Below are positions 29,619 to 39,553 of a DNA stretch of 64,000 nt, one piece after another. Position numbers and translations under genes: made by a program. Origin of the DNA: Janthinobacterium sp. FW305-129 (GTDB lineage Bacteria; Pseudomonadota; Gammaproteobacteria; Burkholderiales; Burkholderiaceae_D); assembly GCF_020858115.1 (NCBI RefSeq), contig NZ_JACYMM010000017.1, forward strand, positions 1-64,000, read 5' to 3'. The notes under the pieces are model-generated. The model saw only the letters and a list, made by a program, of their open reading frames with translations. It was not told where the DNA came from and searched no databases. The first letter of the stretch is position 1. Each line of letters starts with the position of its first letter.

Positions 29619-29633
29619 GCTGTGCGCTCCGCA

Positions 29634-29673
29634 ACTGACTGATACTGACTGACTGACTGACTGATACTAACTA
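29634..29673. repeat. Tetranucleotide repeat between flhD and flhC
   Basis: The plus strand reads (ACTG)2-AT-(ACTG)5-AT-(ACTA)2. It lies within the 117-bp spacer between flhD and flhC, beginning 15 bases upstream of the flhC start codon, inside its leader. The repeat is seen directly. Length variation affecting flhC expression is a hypothesis. Confidence 0.85.
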
Positions 29674-29735
29674 AAAGATTGCCAGAAAAATGTTCAGGGC
29701 AATGCAACGCCGCCATGGACGTTTTAATGGGAAGC

Positions 29736-30053
29736 TTAAGCGATTTCTTCGACGCCCTGGCCGGCCATGAGGATGGCAGCGTGCGACTGGGCCAGCGAGC
29801 GGTCTTTATTGTAGTTCGTCAGCATGCCCAGGATGGCGCTGTCGTCGAAGCGGAAGCGTGCCAGCATCATGTTGCCGCCAGCCAGTTTCAGGATCTGCGC
29901 ATTGCTCATGCCTTCGATGAGCTCGGCGATGTCGGCGGCAATGCCCAAACGGAAGATGGCCGTTACCTTGTCCGCACGAATCATTTGCTGGGCCAGCATC
30001 AGGTAGCTCAGGTTAGCGTCGCGAATCTCAGCCATCATGTCGTTAGCAGTCAT
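29736..30053 (-). CDS. flhD: Flagellar master regulator subunit FlhD
   Basis: The 105-aa DNA-binding half of FlhDC. Recognisable blocks are IRDANLSYLMLAQQMI, AIFRLGI and MLARFRFDD, closely matching enteric FlhD. An ATG six bases further upstream (30059) is in frame, but AGGAG is spaced correctly (six bases) only for the ATG at 30053. The gene heads the motility region. Confidence 0.95.
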   Translation of the reverse strand: MTANDMMAEIRDANLSYLMLAQQMIRADKVTAIFRLGIAADIAELIEGMSNAQILKLAGGNMMLARFRFDDSAILGMLTNYNKDRSLAQSHAAILMAGQGVEEIA

Positions 30054-30646
30054 TTCCATCTCCTCAATCCGTTGAATTCAGCTGGCGTTGTGTGTTGCCA
30101 GTGAGATACATTCTGCAGGAGCAACATCAAACGCAACAGAGGCGTAGCGCTGTATTTTTGGTCGGGGAATAGCGGATGGGGCCGTAGGTGTTTGTCTGAC
30201 AAACACCGCTCGACCATGGTCGCACGCCAGCAACGGCGCGGATTCTTGAGATACGCAAGGAGCCAGATTTGCCTGACTTTCCGCTTGCAATGAAATCACT
30301 TTTTTACAACAACTTGACCTTAATCAAGCCATCTAACTGAGGTAACGGCAGCTTCGACGGGAACTTTAGGCTTATTTTTAAAAATATTTAAAAAATTTAG
30401 GACGCCTGCCTGACCGATTACCGCCGTTCATGTATTTGTTGACGGCGCCATATCGCAGAACTTTAGGGGTTCTTGAAAATATTTTTTAAAATCGTGATTT
30501 TTTTCGTTGACGCCCCGCAAGCGGGTATTTTTTCGCCGCTTTTCCATGCCGGGAATCGCGCTTTGCGGCAGGGATTTGCTACACTGCCACTTCCGCATGA
30601 TACTTTAAGCCTCAAGCAATATCATGCCATCCAGACAAGTATCAAC
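30054..30646. promoter_or_regulatory. Divergent flhD / kynU control region
   Basis: About 590 bp without a convincing gene. The flhD-proximal half has ordinary composition. The stretch from about 30300 to 30500 is very AT-rich for this genome (runs such as TTTTTAAAAATATTTAAAAAA), which fits a bent or silencer-bound promoter region of the kind seen at flagellar master operons. No exact sigma-70 box was assigned. Confidence 0.5.
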
Positions 30647-31909
30647 ATGAAAGCCACCATGATTTCTCGACATGACTGCAGTGCGCGCGACCTCGACGAT
30701 CCCCTGGCGCCCCTGCGCCAGCAATTCGACTTGCCGCAAGGCGTGATTTACCTCGATGGCAATTCCCTGGGCGCGCGGCCGAAGGCGGCCCTGGCCCGCG
30801 CCCAGCACGTCATCACGGCCGAATGGGGCACGGACCTGATCCGCAGCTGGAATACGGCGGGCTGGTTCGACCTGCCCAAACGCCTCGGCGACCGCCTGGC
30901 ACCGCTGCTGGGCGCCGGCACGGGCGAAGTGGTGATCACCGACACCACCTCCATCAACCTGTTCAAGGCCCTGGCCGCCGCCCTGCAGATGCAGGCCAGC
31001 GATCCCGCGCAGGCCGCGCGGCGCGTCATCGTCAGCGAACGCAGCAACTTCCCCACCGACCTGTACATGGCGCAAGGCCTGGCCGCCTGGCTCGACCGCG
31101 GCTACCAGCTGCGCCTGGTCGACAGTCCCGAAGAACTGGCGCAAGCCATCGACGCCGATTGCGCCATCGCCATGCTCACGCACGTCAACTACCGCACCGG
31201 CTACCAACACGACATGGCCGCCATCAGCAGCCATTGCCACGCGCAGGGCGCGCTAGCGCTGTGGGACCTGGCCCATTCGGCCGGCGCCGTGCCGCTGGAC
31301 CTGAACGGCGCCGGCGCCGACCTGGCCGTCGGCTGCACCTATAAATACCTGAACGGCGGCCCCGGCTCGCCCGCCTTCATCTGGGTGCCGGCAAGACACC
31401 AGGCGCGCTTCCGCCAGCCGCTGTCCGGATGGTGGGGCCACGCCACGCCGTTCGCCATGGACCCGGGTTTCGCGCCCGCCGACGGCATCGCCCGCGCCCT
31501 GTGCGGCACGCAGCCGATTCTCTCGCTGGCCCTGGTCGAATGCGGCCTCGATATCTTTGCGCAAACGAGCATGGAAGCCATTCGCCGCAAGTCGCTGGCC
31601 CTGACCGATTTGTTCATCGCGCTGGTGGAACAGCGCTGCGCCAGCCATCCGCTGGGCCTCGTCACGCCGCGCGAGCATGCGCGGCGCGGCAGCCAGGTCA
31701 GCTTCACGCACCCGCACGGCTATGCCGTGATGCAGGCGCTGATCGCGCGCGGCGTGATCGGCGACTACCGCGAGCCGGCCATCATGCGCTTCGGCTTCAC
31801 GCCCCTGTACACGAGCTTTGCCGACGTGTGGGATGCCGTGGAAATCCTGCGCGACATTCTCGACACCCAAGCCTACGACATCGCCGCCAGGCGCGATGCC
31901 GTCACCTGA
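30647..31909 (+). CDS. kynU: Kynureninase
   Basis: A PLP enzyme cleaving kynurenine to anthranilate and alanine in tryptophan breakdown. The 420-aa protein has [11 protein letters not shown] near the N-terminus, a substrate-binding [10 protein letters not shown], the PLP-binding Asp in [10 protein letters not shown] and the PLP lysine in [11 protein letters not shown]. The frame is open 58 codons upstream; ATG at 30647 (or 30659) gives the family N-terminus, though neither has a clear ribosome site. kynA follows 9 bp downstream. Confidence 0.95.
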   Translation: MKATMISRHDCSARDLDDPLAPLRQQFDLPQGVIYLDGNSLGARPKAALARAQHVITAEWGTDLIRSWNTAGWFDLPKRLGDRLAPLLGAGTGEVVITDTTSINLFKALAAALQMQASDPAQAARRVIVSERSNFPTDLYMAQGLAAWLDRGYQLRLVDSPEELAQAIDADCAIAMLTHVNYRTGYQHDMAAISSHCHAQGALALWDLAHSAGAVPLDLNGAGADLAVGCTYKYLNGGPGSPAFIWVPARHQARFRQPLSGWWGHATPFAMDPGFAPADGIARALCGTQPILSLALVECGLDIFAQTSMEAIRRKSLALTDLFIALVEQRCASHPLGLVTPREHARRGSQVSFTHPHGYAVMQALIARGVIGDYREPAIMRFGFTPLYTSFADVWDAVEILRDILDTQAYDIAARRDAVT

Positions 31910-31917
31910 ACCATCCC

Positions 31918-32805
31918 ATGAGCGACGACAAGAATATGAACAAGGAAAACACCAGCGGCTGCCCCATGCATGCGGGCGCCCAGGATGCGCAGTGGCATGG
32001 CGCGCAGATGGATTTCAGCGAATCGATGAGCTACGGTAACTACCTGGCGCTGGACCGCATCCTGACGGCCCAGCATCCGCTCTCCCCCAACCACAACGAG
32101 ATGCTGTTCATCGTGCAGCACCAGACGAGTGAATTGTGGATGAAGCTGATGCTGCACGAAATGCACGCCGTGCGTGCCAACCTGCAAAGCGGCGACCTGG
32201 CGCCCGCGTTTAAAATGCTGGCCCGCGTGGCGCGCATCATGGATCAATTGGTGCATGCCTGGGACGTGCTGGCCACCATGACGCCGCCCGAATACACGGC
32301 TATCCGGCCCTACCTGGGCGCCTCGTCCGGCTTCCAGTCCTTCCAGTACCGCGAAATCGAATTCATCCTGGGGAACAAGAACGCCGCCCTGCTCAACGTG
32401 CATACCACGGCCCCCGACACCTACAAGACGCTCGACGCCGCCCTGCGCGCGCCGTCCGTCTACGACGAAGCCATCAAGCTGCTGGCACGCAGCGGTCTGC
32501 CCATCGCCCCCGAGCGCCTGGCCGCCGACTGGACCCTGCCGACCGCCGCCGACGCCTCCGTCAAGGCGGCCTGGCTGGAAGTCTACCGCGACCCGTCGAA
32601 ACACTGGGCCCTGTACGAGCTGGCCGAAAAACTGGTGGATCTGGAAACGGCCTTCCGCTTCTGGCGCTTCCGCCATGTGACGACGGTGGAGCGCATCATC
32701 GGCTTCAAGACGGGCACGGGCGGCACGGCGGGCGTGAGTTATTTGCGCAAGATGCTCGACGTGGTATTGTTCCCTGAATTATTTGCCCTGCGCACGGAGT
32801 TGTAA
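31918..32805 (+). CDS. kynA: Tryptophan 2,3-dioxygenase
   Basis: A heme dioxygenase converting tryptophan to N-formylkynurenine. Its 295 aa include [12 protein letters not shown], the distal-pocket segment [31 protein letters not shown], and the heme-ligand His in [17 protein letters not shown]. The start ATG at 31918 is nine bases after the kynU stop. The pathway also needs a formamidase; kynB is not next to it. Confidence 0.96.
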   Translation: MSDDKNMNKENTSGCPMHAGAQDAQWHGAQMDFSESMSYGNYLALDRILTAQHPLSPNHNEMLFIVQHQTSELWMKLMLHEMHAVRANLQSGDLAPAFKMLARVARIMDQLVHAWDVLATMTPPEYTAIRPYLGASSGFQSFQYREIEFILGNKNAALLNVHTTAPDTYKTLDAALRAPSVYDEAIKLLARSGLPIAPERLAADWTLPTAADASVKAAWLEVYRDPSKHWALYELAEKLVDLETAFRFWRFRHVTTVERIIGFKTGTGGTAGVSYLRKMLDVVLFPELFALRTEL

Positions 32806-32820
32806 CCTCAAGGAGCATCG

Positions 32821-33366
32821 ATGTCGCCTCTCGTACTGACCCTGGCCGGCCTGTGGAATTCCGGGCCGCAGCATTGGCAAACCCATTGGGAAGCGCGCCA
32901 CCCGCAATGGTCGCGCGTGCCGCACGGGGAATGGCAGACGCCGGACAAGGAAGAATGGGTGGCGGAGCTCGACCGCGCCATCGCCGCCTGCGAGCGCCCG
33001 CCCGTGCTGGCGGCGCACAGCCTGGCCTGCACGCTGGTGGCCCACTGGGCGGCCAGCGGTTCGCCGCACAGGATCGCCGGCGCCTTCCTCGTCGCCCCCA
33101 GCGATGTGGACGCGCCCTCCTACCCGTCCGGCACCACGGGTTTCTCTCCCATGCCGCTGCAAGCCTTGCCCTTTCCGACCCTGGTGGTGGCCAGCGGCGA
33201 TGATCCCTATGTCAGCTTCGCGCGGGCGCGCGCGTTCGCCGCCGCCTGGGGCAGCGATTTCACCATGATCGGCGACGCCGGCCATATCAACGGCGATGCC
33301 GGCTACGGCCCGTGGCCGGACGGCGAACAGCTGCTGCTGGACTTCTGCGCCGCCCACCAGCCCTGA
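32821..33366 (+). CDS. RBBP9/YdeN-family alpha/beta hydrolase
   Basis: A 181-aa small serine hydrolase. Signatures are GLWNSGPQHWQTHWE, a nucleophile Ser in AAHSLACTL, acid in ASGDDPYV and His in GDAGHINGDAGYGPWP. AAGGAG precedes the start, 15 bp after kynA, so it is likely part of the kyn operon. The natural substrates of the family are poorly known. Its position raises the possibility that it replaces KynB as formylkynurenine formamidase, but no sequence feature proves this. Confidence 0.85.
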   Translation: MSPLVLTLAGLWNSGPQHWQTHWEARHPQWSRVPHGEWQTPDKEEWVAELDRAIAACERPPVLAAHSLACTLVAHWAASGSPHRIAGAFLVAPSDVDAPSYPSGTTGFSPMPLQALPFPTLVVASGDDPYVSFARARAFAAAWGSDFTMIGDAGHINGDAGYGPWPDGEQLLLDFCAAHQP

Positions 33367-33468
33367 ACCGGGGTGCGCACACGATAGACGCGCGCGCATT
33401 TGCCCACAAGTAAGAACGCAGGCAGAATCGTGGCCTTTCCATTGCGGCGCCCCGGTGCCAGCCTTACG

Positions 33469-35535
33469 ATGAAACGTCCGTTCTTGCCCGTTCTCCTGCC
33501 CTTGCTCCTCTGTTCCGCGCTGGCCCACGGCGCGCCCTTCTACGAAGGCAAGAGCCTCGCCCATCCCGCCATCAGCGCCTCGCAGGATAGCGGCCTCGAC
33601 ATCGCCTTCCTCAAGGAAAAAGACGGCGTCAACGGCTATTACTGCGAGTGCACGAACAGCGCTTCGAAAACCTTCCTGCTCGACCAGTTCGGCAACGCCG
33701 TCATCCGCTCCGTCTTCTACGCGTCACTGGACAAGGAATCGGACAGCAGCGTGCAAACCATGCTGGTGCTGTTCCGCCAGGGCGACAGGAGCGGCCTGCG
33801 CGCCTACCGCTACCACCGCAGTTCCGGCAAGTACCGGCGCCTCGACGGCTTGCAGCCGGCACTAAACCGCATCGCCGCGCAAACCACCTTGCCCAATGCG
33901 GGCCAGGTCAAGGCGGCACTGGCGAAACTGGCGCCGATGGACTACAGCGTCGCGCGCGGCAAAAGCGGCAATGCAGACTTCGACGCCATCGACCATACGC
34001 AAGGCACCGTCGTCGGCTACTACAGCGACGACGGCAAGCCTGTGGCGTCCGACAGCAAGGACGCCATCACCTACAAGAAAACCTTCCAGAAAAAGGGCGA
34101 GCGTTTTCTCACGGCCAGCTACACGCTGTACAGCGATGCGGGCGCCGGCATCCTGCCCAATTACCGCCTGTGGCAAGTGACGTGGGAAACGGCGCCGAAA
34201 CAGTTTACGGGCAGCGAAGACGGCCCGTCCGTCATCTACAGCCTGGCCTGGGACGACGGTTCGGTGGTCGAGCGGGGCCAGTACGCGAAAGGCAAGCGCC
34301 AGGGCCTGTGGGTGCGCGAGGGCATGCACGAAGGCAGCGAAAAAGGCCATTTCGTCGACGGCCTGCAAGAAGGCCTGTGGTCCTTCAACTATCCCAAGCA
34401 GAGCGAGAGCGGCATGTACCGGGCCGGCAAGCGCGAAGGCCGCTGGACGGTCGTCAACTATGCCGATGAAGAGGAAGTGACGGGCTTCGACACCTACGCG
34501 GGCGGCCAGCTGAACGGCCCGCACGAACGCCGCATGGGCGGCAAGCTGCAAACGCGCGGCAACTACGTCAACGGCACACGCCATGGGCAGTGGATCACGG
34601 AAGACGGCGACGGCAGCTTTATCGACGGCTTGCGCGACGGCCCGTGGAAGCTCAAGCTCAAGGACAAGGGCACGCAAAGCGTCGCTTTTGTGAAAGGCAA
34701 AAAACAGGGCGAGGCCCTGGACACGGATGCGCAGGGCGCGCTGCGCCAGCGCGACCATTACCAGGCGGGCGTGCTCGATGGCAGCCGCACGCGCTACCTG
34801 GGCCCGGCCGGCAAGGAATACGTGGTCTACACGGCCACCTACCGCAACGGCCAGCTCGATGGACGCGAACAGGCGTTCGACGACAGCGGCAAGATCCTGC
34901 GCCTCGACACCTTATGGGACAACGGCAAGAAGCAGGGTCTCGATGCGCGCTACTACCCAAACGGCAAGCCGGAACGCCTGGCCGTCATCGACCAGGGCCG
35001 CCTGCTCACGCACCTGCGCGAATACTATGAAGACGGCCAGCTGCTCAACGACATCCACCGCTGCACCTTCAAGGAGTACGGCAGCACGCGCGACGACGTG
35101 TGCGAGTACCACCACATGTACTACCCGGACGGCAAGCCGCAGTATTACTATGCCTTCCAGTATGGCCAGCGCCAGGAAGGCTATTCGAACTACCCGAACG
35201 GCAAGCGCAAGGACGAACTGCTGGTCGACCGCGCCGCCGACACCTCCGTCGTCAACGCGTATTACGAAAGCGGCCAGCTCAAATGCACGGAGCCGCGCAG
35301 CGGCCACAGCACGCGCACGGTCAACGGCGAAACCATGATCAGCTACGCTTCGGCCGACCGCGATGGCGACAATATCTGCTACCACCCGAACGGCAAGGTG
35401 GCCAGCATTTACACCTTCCGCAAGCGCGTGCTCGTCGAATGCGGCAAGCGCTACGATGACACGGGCAAGCAGACGTTTCCCGGCCCGGAGGGCTGCCCGC
35501 CCCCCAGGAAAGTCGACTACCCGATAGGACTGTGA
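33469..35535 (+). CDS. Exported YwqK/MORN-repeat protein
   Basis: A 688-aa protein with a signal peptide (LLPLLLCSALAHGA). The first 200 residues or so are not recognised. The rest is built of irregular MORN-like repeats of about 23 residues with G-x-x-x-G-x-W or Y-x-N/D-G-K/Q patterns (GKRQGLWVREG, YPNGKPERL, YEDGQLLND, YPNGKAS-type), as in YwqK-family proteins. Such repeats often bind lipid or protein partners. Its stop codon overlaps or abuts the start of an LRR-like gene, so the two are probably co-translated. Confidence 0.8.
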   Translation: MKRPFLPVLLPLLLCSALAHGAPFYEGKSLAHPAISASQDSGLDIAFLKEKDGVNGYYCECTNSASKTFLLDQFGNAVIRSVFYASLDKESDSSVQTMLVLFRQGDRSGLRAYRYHRSSGKYRRLDGLQPALNRIAAQTTLPNAGQVKAALAKLAPMDYSVARGKSGNADFDAIDHTQGTVVGYYSDDGKPVASDSKDAITYKKTFQKKGERFLTASYTLYSDAGAGILPNYRLWQVTWETAPKQFTGSEDGPSVIYSLAWDDGSVVERGQYAKGKRQGLWVREGMHEGSEKGHFVDGLQEGLWSFNYPKQSESGMYRAGKREGRWTVVNYADEEEVTGFDTYAGGQLNGPHERRMGGKLQTRGNYVNGTRHGQWITEDGDGSFIDGLRDGPWKLKLKDKGTQSVAFVKGKKQGEALDTDAQGALRQRDHYQAGVLDGSRTRYLGPAGKEYVVYTATYRNGQLDGREQAFDDSGKILRLDTLWDNGKKQGLDARYYPNGKPERLAVIDQGRLLTHLREYYEDGQLLNDIHRCTFKEYGSTRDDVCEYHHMYYPDGKPQYYYAFQYGQRQEGYSNYPNGKRKDELLVDRAADTSVVNAYYESGQLKCTEPRSGHSTRTVNGETMISYASADRDGDNICYHPNGKVASIYTFRKRVLVECGKRYDDTGKQTFPGPEGCPPPRKVDYPIGL

Positions 35536-35537
35536 CG

Positions 35538-36557
35538 ATGACGCAAACAAGACAGCCGCAGCGCATCCAGAATCCCGAGCGCATCGATGCCGGGGCGATC
35601 CGCGCCGCCATCGCGGGCGGTCAAGAGGTGCTGGTGCAGTTCAATACCCTGGCCGAGCCGGCGCCGCTGCTGGCCGACCTCGACGCCCTGGCCGCAACCT
35701 GCGGTACGGCGCTGACCATCCGCATCTACGGCTACGACCCGAGGGTGTTCGATGCCCGCATCCTGCGCGCGCTGCCGCATGTCGCCAGCCTGTCCATCGA
35801 TTGCCACCGGCAAGCCATCCATCTGGAAGCGCTGGGCGAGCTGCGGCACCTGAAGCGCCTGAGCCTGGGCGTGTACGAGCTGGCGCAAGGCGACATCTTG
35901 CAACTGGAGAATTTGCGCGCCCTCGAATACCTGAACCTGGGCGAATCGGCCAGGAACAATATCGACCTGGCGCCCCTGCGCCAGTATGCGCACCTGGCCA
36001 GCCTCGTCATCGAGGGCCACAGCCAGCACATCGAAACCCTGGCCAGCCTGCCGGCGCTGCACGAGCTGTCGCTGTACCGCATCAAGAACAAGGTGGCGCT
36101 CGATTTCATCTCGGAGATGAACCGCCTGGACAGGCTGCTGTTGCAGCTGGGCGGCCGCGAATCAATCGCGGACATCGAGGCGCCGCTGCTGAGGAAACTG
36201 GAAGTGATACGCGTGCGCGGCCTGGAAACGCTGGGCGATATCGGCCGTTTCCCGCTGTTGCAGGCGCTATGGGTGGAAGACCAGATCAAGCTGCGGCAGA
36301 TCGCGCTGGGGCCCAATTCCGTGCTCGAACGCCTGAACCTGCACACCTGCAAGACGCTCGACAGCCTGCCCGGCCTGGCCACCCTGCCTGCCCTGCGCCA
36401 GCTGTCGGCATCGGAAACCCTGCTCGACGTGGACGCACTGCTGCAGGATCTGCCCGCGTCGCTGACGCACGTGCGTCTGCGCACGGGCAAAAAAACACGC
36501 GACGACGCCATCGCGGCGCAACTGGCGGAGCGCGGCTACGCCACGCCACGCCAGTAA
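35538..36557 (+). CDS. Leucine-rich-repeat-like protein, copy 1
   Basis: A 339-aa protein without signal peptide. A conserved N-terminal block (DAGAIRAAIAGGQEVLVQF) is followed by about ten degenerate 20-24-residue repeats of the form L-x-x-L-x-x-L-x-L (HLKRLSLGVYEL, ALEYLNLGE, ALHELSLYRI). The C-terminus is KKTRDDAIAAQL. The family is not named with confidence. A GTG at 35532 overlaps the upstream stop by four bases; the ATG at 35538 is the alternative used here. It is about 60% identical by eye to the next gene. Confidence 0.7.
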   Translation: MTQTRQPQRIQNPERIDAGAIRAAIAGGQEVLVQFNTLAEPAPLLADLDALAATCGTALTIRIYGYDPRVFDARILRALPHVASLSIDCHRQAIHLEALGELRHLKRLSLGVYELAQGDILQLENLRALEYLNLGESARNNIDLAPLRQYAHLASLVIEGHSQHIETLASLPALHELSLYRIKNKVALDFISEMNRLDRLLLQLGGRESIADIEAPLLRKLEVIRVRGLETLGDIGRFPLLQALWVEDQIKLRQIALGPNSVLERLNLHTCKTLDSLPGLATLPALRQLSASETLLDVDALLQDLPASLTHVRLRTGKKTRDDAIAAQLAERGYATPRQ

Positions 36558-36589
36558 GCAGCATTCCATTCACCTCCCGGAACCCGCCC

Positions 36590-37615
36590 ATGTACCAGCC
36601 ACCAGTGCAGGAACGCATCCATCAACCGGTCCACATCGATGCCGCCGCCGTCCGCGCGTGCATAGACCAGGGCGAACAGGTGGTCATTCAATTCACGCAG
36701 GACCGCCTGCCGGCGCCGCTGCTGGCCAGCCTCGATGCACTGGCCTCCACTTGCGGAACGGCGCTGGAGATCCGCTTCTTCGGCGCCAGTACCCGGCCTT
36801 TCGACGCCCGCGTGCTGCGCGCGCTGCCGCATGCCGTCAACCTGTCGCTCGACTGCCACATGCGCGCCATCCACCTGGAGCAGCTGGGCGGCCTGAGCCA
36901 CTTGAAGCGCCTGTGCCTGGGCGTGCATCACCTGGCCGAAGGCGACATCCTGGCGCTGGACAACCTGCGCGGCCTGGAAGCACTGAGCCTGGAGCCAACG
37001 GCCAGGGCGCATATCGACCTGGCGCCGCTGCGGCACTGGAAGCGGCTGACGCAGCTGCATACTGCCGGCCACGCGAAAAACATCGAGGCAATCACCGCCG
37101 TGCCAACGCTGGCAAAGTTGACGCTGGCGCAGATCAAAAGCAAGGATGACGTGGACTTCATCGGCGCAATGCCGGCGCTGGAGCGGCTGTGCTTTATCCT
37201 GGGAGGGCGGACATCGATCGCCCACGTCACGGCGCCGCGGCTGCGGGAGCTTGAAGTGGCGCGCGTGCGCGGACTGGAAGACCTGGGCGACATCGGCCGC
37301 TTTCCGCACCTGGAGCGGCTGTCGGTGGAAGACCAGAGTCAGGTGAAGGAAGTACGGCTGGGCGCCAACCCGGCGCTGGCATGGCTGGTTCTGCGCAATT
37401 GCAAGGCCATCGAGCACCTGAGCGGCCTCCCGGGCTTGCCTGCGCTACAGGCGCTGGCCGTGCACATGACGCGGCTCGATATCGATGCGCTGCTGGCCGC
37501 GAGCATGCCGGCCGCATTAAAGCAGCTGAGTTTTTCGACGGGAGCAAAAAAACGCGACGACGCAATCCGCGCGCAATTGACGCAACTCGGTTACGCCATG
37601 GCGCCCTACTATTGA
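36590..37615 (+). CDS. Leucine-rich-repeat-like protein, copy 2
   Basis: A 341-aa tandem paralogue of the preceding protein. Shared landmarks are the N-terminal HIDAAAVRACIDQGEQVVIQF block, LRALPH, HLKRLCLGV, HIDLAPLRHW, DLGDIGRFPHL and the C-terminal KKRDDAIRAQL. Repeat positions align along the full length without large gaps, which indicates duplication of a whole gene. It starts 33 bp after copy 1 ends. Function is unknown; protein binding is the usual role of such repeats. Confidence 0.7.
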   Translation: MYQPPVQERIHQPVHIDAAAVRACIDQGEQVVIQFTQDRLPAPLLASLDALASTCGTALEIRFFGASTRPFDARVLRALPHAVNLSLDCHMRAIHLEQLGGLSHLKRLCLGVHHLAEGDILALDNLRGLEALSLEPTARAHIDLAPLRHWKRLTQLHTAGHAKNIEAITAVPTLAKLTLAQIKSKDDVDFIGAMPALERLCFILGGRTSIAHVTAPRLRELEVARVRGLEDLGDIGRFPHLERLSVEDQSQVKEVRLGANPALAWLVLRNCKAIEHLSGLPGLPALQALAVHMTRLDIDALLAASMPAALKQLSFSTGAKKRDDAIRAQLTQLGYAMAPYY

Positions 37616-37641
37616 CAACAGCTCTGACAGCAACGCTGAAA

Positions 37642-38679
37642 TCAGCGGCTGGCCGCCAGCTTGCGCTGCCATAGCGCCACGTCGATCATCACGCCGTCCG
37701 CGCCCGTGTTGCGGATGTAGACGCGGTAGCTGCCCTGTCCCATGTCGCCATCAAGGTAAGCCGTGCGCTCGTTGCGCTGCAGCCTGGCGCCCTTGGCCAG
37801 TTGGCGGTAGCGCTCGACCACCGTGTCGAAACTGGCATAGCTGCGCAGCGCCACTTCCAGGTCGCGCGGCGGGCGGCCTTCGGCATGGTCCAGCACATTG
37901 GTCTGTTTCTTGCCCTTGAGCGTGAGCGGATAGGCAAACACGCCGGCGCCGGCCGACGTCAGCACCGTCGATTTATCGAGCAGCAGCGGCAGCAGCGCCG
38001 GCGGGTAGGCGGGCGGCAGCTGGGCACGGTTCCAGCCCGGCAGGGCCGGCTGCGCCAGCACGTATTCGACGCTGGCGATCTTCTGTCCGTCGGCGCCCGC
38101 TTCCTTGTCGCCCGCGATCAGCGCCAGCATGGGCGGCAATTGCCTGGCCCAGGCCAGCAAGGGCGCCGCATCTCCAACCAGCATGCCCTTGCGGTGGAAC
38201 ACCGTCAGCACGGCATTCGGATCGGGATTGCAGACTTTCGCCAGCGGCTGGCCCTCCAGGCGGCAATGTCCGTTGACCAGGCCAAAGGCGATGATGACGC
38301 CGCGCTTGTCGAGCAGCATGGCGCCCCGTTCGCGCCCCTGCTTGCGGTCATTCATCGACGCCAGCAACTGGCGGCCATCGGCCAGCACGGTGCGCGTGGC
38401 GTCGCGCTTTTCGCTGATCGCCTCGAGCGCCTGCGCCAGCAGCAATTCATCGTCTTCCGTGTAGCTGCCGCGCGCGTAGCCGAAGAAATCGAACAGGGCC
38501 GCGCGCACTTGCGGGTCTTCGCTCAGGCGCGGCAAGGGACCGCCGGCCAGCAGGGAGGACAGGCTTTTCCCGGCCGGCGCCGAAGGTGCCGCCGTGGCGC
38601 GGGCGGGCTGGGAAAGGACGCAGGCCGCTGCCAGCAAGGCGCCGCCCAGGGTGCGGTAATTCGAAAAGATGATATGCAT
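37642..38679 (-). CDS. Exported protein of unknown function
   Basis: A 345-aa protein with a signal peptide (GALLAAACVLSQPARATAA). The mature part contains GYARGSYTEDDELLLAQALE, a short segment with two cysteines (GHCRLEG, KVCNPDP) and a C-terminal beta-rich region (GQGSYRVYIRNTGADGVMIDVALWQ). I do not recognise a domain. The start chosen is the ATG at 38679, just before the hydrophobic stretch; 16 upstream in-frame codons look spurious. It converges on the LRR-like pair. Confidence 0.7.
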   Translation of the reverse strand: MHIIFSNYRTLGGALLAAACVLSQPARATAAPSAPAGKSLSSLLAGGPLPRLSEDPQVRAALFDFFGYARGSYTEDDELLLAQALEAISEKRDATRTVLADGRQLLASMNDRKQGRERGAMLLDKRGVIIAFGLVNGHCRLEGQPLAKVCNPDPNAVLTVFHRKGMLVGDAAPLLAWARQLPPMLALIAGDKEAGADGQKIASVEYVLAQPALPGWNRAQLPPAYPPALLPLLLDKSTVLTSAGAGVFAYPLTLKGKKQTNVLDHAEGRPPRDLEVALRSYASFDTVVERYRQLAKGARLQRNERTAYLDGDMGQGSYRVYIRNTGADGVMIDVALWQRKLAASR

Positions 38680-38821
38680 GATTCTGTCTGTCGGGGGATT
38701 TGGCCGCCACCAGTGGCCGCTGGCCACGCATGACGCGCCGCCGATTCTAGCATGGCGCCAGCCCCCATGCGGTGCGGCAGGCGGACGGCGCGCGCATCGG
38801 CGGGCTGGTATGATGGCCGCA

Positions 38822-39553
38822 ATGACGATCTCTCACCCCGCCTCGCCACTGCTTGTCCTCCTGCCCGGCATGGATGGCACGGCCCGGCTCTTCCACCGCT
38901 TTGACGCCGCCTTGCGCGCGCAGAGCGCCATCGCCACCCAGGCCATCGCTTATCCCGCTGCACCGCTCGACTACGCGGCACTCGAAGCGTTCGTGCGCGA
39001 ACGCCTGCCGCAGGACCGTCCCTTCGTCGTGCTGGCCGAATCGTTTTCGGGACCGCTGGGGGCCGCCCTGCGCGCCGATCCGCCGCCCGGCATGCGCGCC
39101 CTGGTCCTGTGCTGTTCGTTTGTGCGCAATCCGCGCCCGATGCTGGCGCCGCTGCGCCACCTGCTGGGCTGTGTGCCCTTCGGCGCCCTGCCCGGCTTCG
39201 CCCTGCGCCAGGCGCTGCTGGCGCCCTGCGCCACGCCGGAACTGCAGGCGGAACTGGCGGCGGCACTGGCGCAAGTGCCGCCTGCCGTGCTGCGCCAGCG
39301 CCTGCGCGCCGTGCTGGAAACCGACGCCTCGCGCAGCTTCGCGCGCGGCAGCCTGCCCGTGCTGTATCTGCGTGGCCGCCACGACCGCCTGGTGCCACCG
39401 GCGAACGCCGTGCAGATACTGCGCCTGGCACCGGGCGCGCAACTGGCCGACATCGCCGCGCCGCACATGCTGCTGCAGGCGGCGCCGGAAGCGGCCGCCG
39501 ACGCCGTCGCTGCTTTTATTACAAGCCTGTCAACCCCGCAAATACCCGCTTAA
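38822..39553 (+). CDS. Alpha/beta hydrolase
   Basis: A 243-aa single-domain hydrolase. LLVLLPGMDGTARLF supplies the oxyanion region, the nucleophile elbow is VLAESFSGPLG, the acid is in YLRGRHDRLVPP and the late His is in AAPHMLLQ. The substrate is not evident. In-frame ATGs at 38810 and 38813 would add four or three residues. Its last 24 bp overlap the end of the convergent membrane-protein gene. Confidence 0.8.
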   Translation: MTISHPASPLLVLLPGMDGTARLFHRFDAALRAQSAIATQAIAYPAAPLDYAALEAFVRERLPQDRPFVVLAESFSGPLGAALRADPPPGMRALVLCCSFVRNPRPMLAPLRHLLGCVPFGALPGFALRQALLAPCATPELQAELAAALAQVPPAVLRQRLRAVLETDASRSFARGSLPVLYLRGRHDRLVPPANAVQILRLAPGAQLADIAAPHMLLQAAPEAAADAVAAFITSLSTPQIPA

